NCBI GenBank assembly: GCA_001789745.1
Contig: MGAN01000019.1
Span: 15,393-79,392, forward strand
Direction: 5' to 3'
Origin: Candidatus Roizmanbacteria bacterium RIFCSPLOWO2_01_FULL_40_13
Lineage (GTDB): Bacteria; Patescibacteriota; Microgenomatia; UBA1406; GWC2-37-13
DNA: 64,000 nt
Position 1 is the stretch's first letter, and every line of letters begins with the position of its first letter. Position numbers and translations under genes: made by a program. The notes below the pieces were generated by a model. That model worked only from the letters and a program-made list of their open reading frames with translations, did no database searches and was not told the DNA's origin. Positions 1-7,034 of the stretch are shown here, one piece after another.

Positions 1-345
1 GATGACATGATCGTTGGACTCACCATTGGAGCAATCGGCCCCTCGATCCCCAATATCCTGGCCGCCTATAAGGCGGCTAAGCGCGGCATGGGAGACGTGG
101 CTTTATCCGAGACCTTGGGGTCAAATATTTTTACGCTTCTTGTCACGATGGGATTTATCGCCCTGATCTCGCCAGTCGTCATCGCTCCCAACTGGATCTA
201 TTTTGACATTCCGGTCATGATCATCATGAGCCTGATGCTTTTTATCTTTATGATCACCCGCAAAACCATCTCCAAATTTGAAGGGGGTATACTTCTTGGA
301 AGCTATATCTTAATCCTCGCTATCCAAATCTTTCTTCTTCGATGA
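1..345 (+). CDS. Sodium/calcium exchanger family antiporter, C-terminal part
   Basis: The reading frame is open at the window edge, so only about the last 114 residues are present. The stretch GAIGPSIPNILAAYKAAKRG followed by LGSNIF matches the second alpha repeat of the CaxA/YrbG cation exchanger family, in which a G-(S/T)-S-(I/L)-P motif and a GSNIFN motif line the ion path. Three or four hydrophobic membrane segments follow and the protein ends right after the last one. The role would be Na+ (or H+)-driven export of Ca2+ across the cytoplasmic membrane. The stop codon overlaps the first bases of a dispersed repeat. The family call is good; the ion is inferred from the family. Confidence 0.8.
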   Translation, partial: DDMIVGLTIGAIGPSIPNILAAYKAAKRGMGDVALSETLGSNIFTLLVTMGFIALISPVVIAPNWIYFDIPVMIIMSLMLFIFMITRKTISKFEGGILLGSYILILAIQIFLLR

Positions 346-471
346 AGCTCCCACGGCCTAACGGTCGGTGATTCAATTAGTTCGCTTCGTCAGAGCTGAA
401 ATCCTGCCGAAGCGGAAATTGCTCTCTCATCCCACGATCTAACGATCGGGGATTTCCGCGAAGGCGGATTT
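343..471. repeat. Dispersed hairpin repeat, family R3, copy 1
   Basis: Begins at the antiporter stop codon with TGAAGCTCCCACGG and ends with TTTCCGCGAAGGCGGATT. It contains two related hairpin units: CCCACGGCCTAACGGTCGG near 349 and CCCACGATCTAACGATCGGG near 432. The second unit recurs almost exactly at 50553-50600, and a diverged copy lies at 28095-28260. Short hairpins with a CTAA-type loop resemble ends of IS200/IS605 elements, but no transposase is present, so a MITE-like remnant is an inference. Confidence 0.6.
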
Positions 472-639
472 AAATCTTTTGTCAACCCCAAAGACCGTCC
501 GATATTAGCATCTGCAATCAATTATGGATGCAATTATTTCGTAACCGGAAATATTAAGGATTTTAATGTCAAAAAATTAAAAACAGGATTAGAAATTATA
601 AAGTCTACAAAATTTCTTATGTTGATTAAACGTAAGTAA
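469..639 (+). pseudogene. Truncated PIN-domain toxin (C-terminal remnant)
   Basis: The frame reads FKSFVNPKDRPILASAIN and then NYFVTGNIKDFNVKKL before a TAA stop. This matches the C-terminal half of PIN_3-type VapC toxins: the (K/D)D.PILA.A...(A/C)..(L/F)VTG...DF core with the last acidic cluster. There is no start codon and the N-terminal half with the first catalytic aspartate is missing. The break coincides with the end of repeat R3, which suggests the repeat arrived with, or caused, the truncation. No antitoxin gene is seen beside it. Confidence 0.6.
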
Positions 640-661
640 AGCAACTGCAACCTAAAAAATT

Positions 662-687
662 AGCAGCGAACGAAGTTTATAACTTTT
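662..687. repeat. Dispersed repeat R1, copy 1
   Basis: Carries the core GCGAACGAAGTTTATAACTT seen at six places between 0.6 and 16.8 kb, always in the same orientation. AAGTT-TAT-AACTT can form a small stem followed by T residues. It lies just beyond the 3' end of the minus-strand LRR gene. Confidence 0.7.
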
Positions 688-723
688 ATCTACGTTCAAA
701 TTCATCTTTATTATTACCTGTGC

Positions 724-1587
724 TTAGAGTCCGTCAAGAAACGCCATTGAATAAACAACATTCGTTGACGGAAGAGATTGTTTTATTTTTGCAATTTCCG
801 CCGGATCCATTATGTTTTCCGATAAATTCAGAAGTTTTAGATTTTTAAGTTTCGACAGAAAAGCCGGAACTTCGTTAAGATTGCTCTTTGACAAATCAAC
901 CTCCTCAATCGATAAATTATCCGAATATTCGTTGGAAAATACCAGGCCGGAATTATATGCTAAAAAAAGCACTTTAAGTCCGGTCAATTTGCTGACGTCG
1001 GGCAACTCAACCAGCCCGGCATTTCCGGTTATAGAAAGTGTGTTAAGTTTTTTTAGTCTTATAATTTCCTTTGGAATGATTTGTATATCGGCCTGATTGA
1101 AATTCAAAGATGTAAGATTTTCCAGATTGCCGATTTCTTTGGGCAGGTAAGTATTTAAGGATTCAAGAAAATATAACGTCCTTAAATTATTTAAGTCGGA
1201 TATTTGCGGCGGGACCTTGGTTACCGGCGAGTCCCTGAAAAAGATCGACCTAACATGGCGGAGTTTTTTTGAATTTTTTTTAAGTTTATTAAGATCCTCA
1301 ACTTTGGTAATTTCTACATCGCATGCGGCGGGATCGGCCAAAGCAACGTCGATCGGGTATCTCCTGCCTTCTTTATGGCAGGAAACATCTTCTTCACGGG
1401 AAAGAGCAGGATCAATGGTCGGCTCCCTGGGTGATTCCTTGAGCGGCTCCCGAAGATTTTCCTCCGGGCTTTGAAATTCCTCAATATGTCTTTCCACCTG
1501 ATAGGTATGCCAGGCCACCCCACCGAAGGCAATAACATAGAATAAAAAAAGAAAATGAATCCACTGCAGTTTAAATTTCATAGGCAA
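724..1587 (-). CDS. Membrane-anchored leucine-rich-repeat protein
   Basis: A 287-residue protein. Residues 8-27 (IHFLFLFYVIAFGGVAW) form a single N-terminal membrane anchor or uncleaved signal. A charged, proline-rich linker follows to about residue 95. The C-terminal 170 residues hold about seven leucine-rich repeats of roughly 23 residues with the LxxLxxLxLxxN pattern (for example LENLTSLNFNQADIQIIPKE and LKNLKLLNLSENIMDP). The LRR part should sit outside the membrane and bind a partner; none can be named. It is the last gene of a leftward run that starts with the ABC exporter, 9 bases after the second permease, so co-transcription is plausible. Confidence 0.75.
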   Translation of the reverse strand: MPMKFKLQWIHFLFLFYVIAFGGVAWHTYQVERHIEEFQSPEENLREPLKESPREPTIDPALSREEDVSCHKEGRRYPIDVALADPAACDVEITKVEDLNKLKKNSKKLRHVRSIFFRDSPVTKVPPQISDLNNLRTLYFLESLNTYLPKEIGNLENLTSLNFNQADIQIIPKEIIRLKKLNTLSITGNAGLVELPDVSKLTGLKVLFLAYNSGLVFSNEYSDNLSIEEVDLSKSNLNEVPAFLSKLKNLKLLNLSENIMDPAEIAKIKQSLPSTNVVYSMAFLDGL

Positions 1588-1596
1588 TTGTTTAAA

Positions 1597-2760
1597 TCAA
1601 ACTAACTGGGATTTTCTCACTGCGAACGAACCCAAAGCAATTGTCAGAATCGCGGTCGAACTCAGGATTATAAGGTCCAAAACCACTCCATCCAAATTGT
1701 TATAAAAAAGAGCCTGGCGCATCCCGTCTATGGCATAACGGGTGGGAACAAAAGCACTCAAATTTCTCACCCATTGCGGCACAAAGGCAATCGTCGTAAA
1801 ACCTCCTCCGAGGAGAAACAAGTAGGTGGAGACAACCGAAGCGGCCATGGCAATGAGCCGCGAGCCCTTAAACAAAGCTCCTAGTAAAGCACCCAACCCC
1901 GAAGCAGCCAGAGCCGTGGTCGTAAAAATAGCCGCCAGAGCCGGCCAGTGGGTGAGTGGAGGTGAAATAACTTTAAAATAGGCGGCAAGAATAAGGGCCG
2001 GAAGCAGGGCAATCATCACCGCGATCAATCCTCCCAAAATCCGGCCTGCCATCAGTTGCCATGAAGGTGTTGGTGAAACAACAAGATATAAGCTGGTTTT
2101 TCTTTCGATGTCCTGAGCGGAAAGCAGAGCCGTCCCCATAAGACCAACGTTTAGAATCAATAAAATAAAAGCCGAGACCGTCTGATAACTGAACCACTCG
2201 ACATTCGTCTGACGGAGGTCTCTCTTATACACATCAACCCTGTAGGGATTAGGCAGGTACTGGTTATCTGCTTCCGGATTAACGCTGCCGGCCGGTCCTT
2301 CTTCCTCCTCTTCGGCATCAAGCTTTAACTGGGGGGCGTCGAATTGCGCAACCGACCGGTCGACACTGCGCCTGATATCATCGGAAAAATCAATATCGAC
2401 ATTGTTAAGAACGTATCCGACTTCGGCCTCGCCTTTGGCTACTTTTTCATCAAAATCCGAAGGGATGGTAATGACGGCGGCCACTTCCTGGGTATCGAGC
2501 ATCCTTTGGGCGATTTTGGCGTCGGTAATTGTTAAAAAATAGGCGTCCGAATCGGTCTGGATAATCCGTTGCATTTTTTGAGCATTAGGGCCTTTTCCAT
2601 CAACAACCAGTGCAACCGGCTGCTGAAGGACCGCCAGACTAAGAGTAACCAAAACCATCGCCATACCTATAGGCGGAATAACGGCAGCCGCAATGGCAAA
2701 AGGCGTCCGCCTCCAAAGTATTAAATCAAGTCGGGCGATCGACCAAAGTCTTTTTATCAT
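1597..2760 (-). CDS. ABC-2 type transporter permease (second subunit)
   Basis: An integral membrane subunit of an ABC exporter. The layout is that of the ABC2_membrane_3 type: one N-terminal membrane helix, a large extracytoplasmic domain of about 150 residues (KGPNAQKMQRIIQTDSD to the region near NVEWFSYQ), then five hydrophobic helices. I chose the ATG at 2760 rather than the one at 2817 because it overlaps the TGA of the preceding permease as ATGA, typical of translational coupling, and gives a normal N-terminus (MIKRLWSIARLDLILWRRTP). It probably pairs with the neighbouring permease as a heterodimer driven by the ATPase upstream. The substrate is unknown. Confidence 0.85.
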   Translation of the reverse strand: MIKRLWSIARLDLILWRRTPFAIAAAVIPPIGMAMVLVTLSLAVLQQPVALVVDGKGPNAQKMQRIIQTDSDAYFLTITDAKIAQRMLDTQEVAAVITIPSDFDEKVAKGEAEVGYVLNNVDIDFSDDIRRSVDRSVAQFDAPQLKLDAEEEEEGPAGSVNPEADNQYLPNPYRVDVYKRDLRQTNVEWFSYQTVSAFILLILNVGLMGTALLSAQDIERKTSLYLVVSPTPSWQLMAGRILGGLIAVMIALLPALILAAYFKVISPPLTHWPALAAIFTTTALAASGLGALLGALFKGSRLIAMAASVVSTYLFLLGGGFTTIAFVPQWVRNLSAFVPTRYAIDGMRQALFYNNLDGVVLDLIILSSTAILTIALGSFAVRKSQLV

Positions 2761-3863
2761 GACAAAATATTTTTTCTGGTTAACCGCCAGGATACGTAAA
2801 GAGCCAGTAAGGCCCAACCTGCCAGAGCCAGATAATTAACTGTTACCGATTCCGGAGTCACCTTTAACCCCAAGACCGCATGTTCGATGATTCCGACTGC
2901 ATAGTAAAGGGGAGTAAAGTGCGCCATCGCCCACAATAGATTGCCGTCGAACCTTTCCGGTTCGTAAGTACCGGAAAAAAGGTAAAGTGGTAAAGCAACA
3001 CCGAAAATAAACGAGGCGACCGGAAAAGCTTTCTTCATACTCACTCCAAGAGCCATCCCAACCAAACCGAAAATGAAAACAGAGACAAGAAGAACCCCCG
3101 CCATCTGCAAAGGATATAGCGGTTTTATACCCCAACCAATAAGACCAACCGCAACCGCAACCGTTAAGCCAATCACGGAAACGATGTTGGCAGCCAGAAC
3201 CCTGCCAATGAAAACAACCAAAGGGTGAATGGGCGAGACCGCCAAAAACTCGACGGTTTTTGATTCAAATTCCGAGGCAACCGCCACACCGCTTAAAATG
3301 CCGGAAATAACCAGGGCTGCCAAAACTAAAGCGCTGACGACCATATAAGTGACAAAATCGGTATCATGGTCAATTAAATCCTTCTCCGCCGATTCGACCC
3401 GAATTTCCTTAAATCCCTGGTTCCTACCAAAATCTGTAATGGCCGAAGGCAATGCCCTCTGAATATCCATGCTCATATCAGTATCAATATTGTCAATGAC
3501 AACGCCAATTGGAGCGGTTCGGCTTGCGGCTATCGCTTTAGAAAAACCCTGGGGAATCATAATAATGGCAACCAAATTGCCGTGCCGTATCTCCTCCAAT
3601 GCTTTTTTGTAGTCATAATTGAACATTAAGGAAAACGAATGGTGGGCATTTTCGAGGTTTTTAACAAACTCTTTGGCCAATGGGCCTTTGTCATAGTCTA
3701 TCAAAGCGGTCGGCGCGAAGGCTCCGGTCAAGCCAAAAAGAGTCACCAAAAAAAGGAAAGTCACCGCTTGGACCATCACCAAGGCAATGAGAAAAGGGGA
3801 CCGAAAAAGCTTGATGATTTCCGCCCGGAAAGAGGCTGATAAAACTCTAAGGAACATGGTCAT
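2757..3863 (-). CDS. ABC-2 type transporter permease (first subunit)
   Basis: A paralogue of the next permease with the same topology: an N-terminal helix (SPFLIALVMVQAVTFLFLVT), an extracytoplasmic domain of roughly 140 residues, and a C-terminal block of five or six helices. It overlaps the ATPase gene by 17 bases and the following permease by 4 bases, so the three form one operon. A start at the third codon (MFLRVL) is also possible. Exporters of this type move drugs, lipids or surface polymers; nothing here identifies which. Confidence 0.85.
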   Translation of the reverse strand: MTMFLRVLSASFRAEIIKLFRSPFLIALVMVQAVTFLFLVTLFGLTGAFAPTALIDYDKGPLAKEFVKNLENAHHSFSLMFNYDYKKALEEIRHGNLVAIIMIPQGFSKAIAASRTAPIGVVIDNIDTDMSMDIQRALPSAITDFGRNQGFKEIRVESAEKDLIDHDTDFVTYMVVSALVLAALVISGILSGVAVASEFESKTVEFLAVSPIHPLVVFIGRVLAANIVSVIGLTVAVAVGLIGWGIKPLYPLQMAGVLLVSVFIFGLVGMALGVSMKKAFPVASFIFGVALPLYLFSGTYEPERFDGNLLWAMAHFTPLYYAVGIIEHAVLGLKVTPESVTVNYLALAGWALLALYVSWRLTRKNILS

Positions 3864-4773
3864 TTTTTTCTTGCAATGACTTAAAAACTTCGGCCAGGTC
3901 GGGCGACCTGAATCTAAAGCCGTTGATTTTTCCCGTTCCCACTATAATATCGAGCATCTGTTTTTTCAAAGTCCGATCTTTCAAAAATATTGACAGCCCG
4001 CTTGGAGTGGTATCAGCCCGAAGAACGCCCTTTTTGCCGGACAAAATGTCTATGAATTTTTCGCCGGCTTCTGCGTCGCACTCGACATCGAGACAGTAGC
4101 CTGCGCGGCTGACAAGATAATCCGGTGAGGCAGTTGTCAAAAGGCGGCCTTTGTGCAAAACAGCAACCATGTCGCAAAGAGCCTGGGCTTCATCCAGGTA
4201 ATTGGTGGCAACGATGATCGTTCTGCCCTGGGATTTGAGAAGTCTTAGGTGCGACCAGATGGCGTGTCTGGCTTCGACGTCGACCCCAAGGGTGGGCTCG
4301 TCGATAATCAAAAGTTGCGGATCATGTAAAAAACCGCGGGCAATCGCTACCCGTCTTTTAAGCCCGCCCGACAGGGTTTTGACTATCTGGTTTTTTCTAT
4401 CCATTAATTTTAAAAGTTCGAGCACTTCCGTGATTCTTTCCTTGGTATTTTCCAGATTATAGAGGGCGGCGGCGAATTCAAGGTTTTCAAAGGTAGTTAA
4501 TTCTTCGTAAAGGGCGGTTTCCTGAAAAACCACACCGATTTTGGAGCGAAGCCGGCCGTCATCTGAAGGCAGTTCCGTACCAAGTAAGGTAATTTTTCCC
4601 GAAGTCTGGTTGCGAAGGCCATTTATCAATGAAAGCAGAGTGCTTTTTCCGGCGCCGTTTAGTCCCAAAAACCCAGTGATTTCTCCAGCTTTGATGTCAA
4701 GACTTATATTATTGAGGATAGTCGTTGTCCCGATTTTATAGTCTACCTTATTAAAGGCAACGGTTATTTCCAT
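3847..4773 (-). CDS. ABC transporter ATP-binding protein
   Basis: The 308-residue ATPase that powers the two permeases downstream. Walker A is GLNGAGKST near residue 37, the Q-loop is in FQETALYE, the ABC signature is LSGGLKRR near residue 138, and Walker B with the catalytic glutamate is LLIIDEPTLGVD. The H-loop position appears to be taken by ATNYLDEA, with N rather than the common H before YLDEA. A C-terminal extension of about 85 residues follows, as in DrrA-like exporter ATPases. It is the first gene of the leftward operon and is divergent from the exported protein at 4874. Confidence 0.9.
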   Translation of the reverse strand: MEITVAFNKVDYKIGTTTILNNISLDIKAGEITGFLGLNGAGKSTLLSLINGLRNQTSGKITLLGTELPSDDGRLRSKIGVVFQETALYEELTTFENLEFAAALYNLENTKERITEVLELLKLMDRKNQIVKTLSGGLKRRVAIARGFLHDPQLLIIDEPTLGVDVEARHAIWSHLRLLKSQGRTIIVATNYLDEAQALCDMVAVLHKGRLLTTASPDYLVSRAGYCLDVECDAEAGEKFIDILSGKKGVLRADTTPSGLSIFLKDRTLKKQMLDIIVGTGKINGFRFRSPDLAEVFKSLQEKNDHVP

Positions 4774-4830
4774 AAGGTTATTCAGTAAGAATAGCAGAAA
4801 AACAAGAATCCGTCAGCTTAAAAATCATTG

Positions 4831-4859
4831 TTGAAATCGAAAGAATATGTCCTTATACT
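4831..4859 (+). promoter_or_regulatory. Sigma-70 type promoter for the 4874 gene
   Basis: TTGAAA at 4831, a 17-base spacer and TATACT at 4854. The predicted transcription start near 4866 leaves a leader of only about 8 bases before the ATG at 4874, and no Shine-Dalgarno is present. Confidence 0.6.
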
Positions 4860-4873
4860 TTATTAATAAATAA

Positions 4874-5983
4874 ATGGCAGACTTCAGGGAAATCAGTCAT
4901 GCACCAGTGCTAATTTTACTGGCTCTGATTTTGGCGGCCGGCGGAATCGGATATACTATAACCCAGAACAACCAGAAGAACTCCGCTTTGCAAAACACCT
5001 ATGTCAGATACATAAGTAATGGTTCGGTCGTAGGGCCCCCGAGGCAGATACTGGACGCGTCCCCGCCGAACGTTGGCGATCCGATTAAAAGCGTTTCGGT
5101 TTCCGGTAATAACGTTACGGTCACTTTCGATTATCCTTCGGCAACAGCAGGGGACTATATTGAAATCTATAATGGTTCAAGCGCAACAAACGTATTGCCC
5201 CAAAACCGCAAATACTTAAATAACGGCATCTCACCGCCAACGACTGCGGTCACCACAGGGAATGTCACATTGTCCGTTCCCGATCCAAACGCGACTACTT
5301 CGGACAATGCTCCGATGGCCTTTCCAACCCTGGTAATTCCTACAGACAGGGATCTTACCCTGAAACAGGGAACATTTGAATTTCAACCTCCGGTACCGCC
5401 GACCAAAGAAGCAGGCATCTGCAATGCCGCCAATGTCCAGTTTGACGAAGAAGGGGCAACCGCCGGAAAAGGAAATATCTTTATTGCTGTCGATCCTCCA
5501 AATGGACAACCTGTAGGACCTCACAGGCAGTTAAGAGCTTGGGTCAGAGATGAGGCTGGCGGCATGTTTCCAAATTCGGCAGCAGCCGACGCAAACGGCA
5601 ATGTCACCAGACACAGTAACCCGGCGGTAGATAAGGATTCCCATGGATATCCTTGGGAATCGGCAGTTTATTTAACCAGGCTTACGCCCGAAAACGTCAA
5701 CGGCCCTTTCACAGGAGACAAGGAGAACGGCGGAACACCGGTCTTTCAACACGCGGTAAAAGGTCAGGTACGAAGTAAGGGGCAACCGTTTTTGAATATT
5801 CCGGTCAACGATGACCCGACACCCTTTATAATCGGAACGAGAGGAGGTCATGGAAATAAGAATGCCGAATATATCTGGAATGTCGATTCACTCGGTCTTA
5901 CGCCTGGCAACTATCGCGTCCAGATCTCTTTGCATGACGGCGATAACGACTTGGCCATTGAATGCACTACGATAATCCTTTAA
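4874..5983 (+). CDS. Anchored extracytoplasmic protein of unknown function
   Basis: A 369-residue protein. A hydrophobic stretch at residues 10-30 (APVLILLALILAAGGIGYTI) looks like a signal anchor. The rest is polar, rich in G, N, P, T and V, and shows two likely beta-sandwich segments: about residues 55-150 (SVSVSGNNVTVTFDYPS) and the end region (LGLTPGNYRVQISLHDGD). No family was recognised. The C-terminal pattern (PGNYRVQISLHDGDND) resembles Ig-like or reprolysin-associated surface modules, but this is only a resemblance. It has its own promoter and converges with the next gene, with 3 bases between stops. Confidence 0.7.
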   Translation: MADFREISHAPVLILLALILAAGGIGYTITQNNQKNSALQNTYVRYISNGSVVGPPRQILDASPPNVGDPIKSVSVSGNNVTVTFDYPSATAGDYIEIYNGSSATNVLPQNRKYLNNGISPPTTAVTTGNVTLSVPDPNATTSDNAPMAFPTLVIPTDRDLTLKQGTFEFQPPVPPTKEAGICNAANVQFDEEGATAGKGNIFIAVDPPNGQPVGPHRQLRAWVRDEAGGMFPNSAAADANGNVTRHSNPAVDKDSHGYPWESAVYLTRLTPENVNGPFTGDKENGGTPVFQHAVKGQVRSKGQPFLNIPVNDDPTPFIIGTRGGHGNKNAEYIWNVDSLGLTPGNYRVQISLHDGDNDLAIECTTIIL

Positions 5984-5986
5984 AAG

Positions 5987-6565
5987 TCAGAAGGCACAGT
6001 AGAAATCCTTAACAAGCCATTTGCTGTTTTCATTGATAAGAATTACCCGATACAAATCTCTTTTTTCCCCGATTTCCTCCTGGAGAATGACAGTTGCTTT
6101 CAACTTTGCAGCGTCAAAAGTTGCCGCTTGCGGGACCAGGGTTTTCGGTGAATCCGTTACTCCAATACAATTAAGGACGGGATCATTTTCCTTATAGTCA
6201 CCCAATATGATAAAGTCTTCAAGAGTTTCTTTAAATCCGGTCGAAACATATGGACTGTTTTTGAAAGCACCTGAACCCAAGGGATCGGGATGACCGTTGT
6301 ACCATTTATAAAATTCCCTGGCGGCGTATTCGGGCGATTCCGGCGGTGGATAGGATTTATTCACCGTTTCTTCGGTTGTTCCATCAGCTTGATTTTGAAG
6401 GACCGGCAGGCTTTCATCTTGGAGTTGGGTGGTTGCCATATCGTCTGTTTGGTTGATTTCACTGGTAGCAGTCTTTTTTTTGGAACTTAAGACAGAGAGT
6501 ATGATAATAAGAGACAACAGGACAAAAACCATGACAGCGGTAGCAAGATATAATTTTTTTTCCAT
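5987..6565 (-). CDS. Membrane-anchored protein, DUF3828-like domain
   Basis: A 192-residue protein with an N-terminal membrane helix (residues 5-27, YLATAVMVFVLLSLIIILSV), a polar threonine/glutamine-rich linker to about residue 75 and a C-terminal domain. The domain starts AAREFYKWYNGHPD and ends WLVKDFYCAF. The opening FYxWY motif, a mid-domain NDPVLNCIG segment and the closing W-V-D motif resemble DUF3828, a small NTF2-like extracytoplasmic fold. The role is unknown. Confidence 0.6.
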   Translation of the reverse strand: MEKKLYLATAVMVFVLLSLIIILSVLSSKKKTATSEINQTDDMATTQLQDESLPVLQNQADGTTEETVNKSYPPPESPEYAAREFYKWYNGHPDPLGSGAFKNSPYVSTGFKETLEDFIILGDYKENDPVLNCIGVTDSPKTLVPQAATFDAAKLKATVILQEEIGEKRDLYRVILINENSKWLVKDFYCAF

Positions 6566-6729
6566 GTATATTAATTTGTTATTCTGGTAAGTTCCATCCC
6601 GAGCCAGAATGACAAATTACTTCTTAATTACGCAATGGTTATATTATAAGTTTCAATATAAGTTTTTTTTAAAAACAAGTCAATAAATAATATTTGTTGA
6701 CGGTAATACATTCTATATTTTCCCAACTT

Positions 6730-6890
6730 CTAGCGGTCAATTTCATTTTCGGATAAAACAAGATATTGAAGATTTTTTGGGACTTGCCAGTTTTTACCTT
6801 CAAAGCCTTCATTTTTTATTTTCTCTAAAATCTTTAAATAACTTTAAAATTCAAAGATTCATCGTTTAGCCCCTCTCCAAGTTTTTATGC
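6730..6890 (-). pseudogene. Probable decayed gene end
   Basis: Minus-strand codons read LKILEKIKNEGFEGKNWQVP and then KNLQYLVLSENEIDR before a TAG stop. A second frame just upstream reads LGEGLNDESLNFKVI and runs directly into it. Together they look like the last 50 or so residues of one protein broken by a frameshift near 6845. There is no start codon and the family was not recognised. Confidence 0.35.
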
Positions 6891-6916
6891 ATGAAAGAAA
6901 CTTCTAAAAATCATCC

Positions 6917-6982
6917 GGTTGAGCATAGCGGATTATAATCCTGAGATTTAATTAATCGAAGAACGAAGTTTATAACTTTTTT
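6917..6982. repeat. Dispersed repeat R1, long form, copy 2
   Basis: The long version: GGTTGAGCATAGC, then a perfect 12-base palindrome GGATTATAATCC, a short AT stretch, and the R1 core GAACGAAGTTTATAACTTTT. The copy at 12130-12195 matches it at all but a few positions, with the same internal insert. Confidence 0.7.
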
Positions 6983-7034
6983 GCTTCCCTAACTGTTCCT
7001 AGTAATTATTTGTATCAAATAAGGTAAGGAGGAA

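Noticed and set aside
345-345. TGA recoded as glycine (Gracilibacteria/SR1 code)
   Set aside because: TGA ends the antiporter, recX-type and many other frames at the expected family length; no in-frame TGA occurs in conserved genes.
662-687. R1 repeats as terminators
   Set aside because: The AAGTT/AACTT stem is only five bases and the T-run points away from most adjacent genes, which are on the other strand; shared flanks and inserts fit a dispersed element better.
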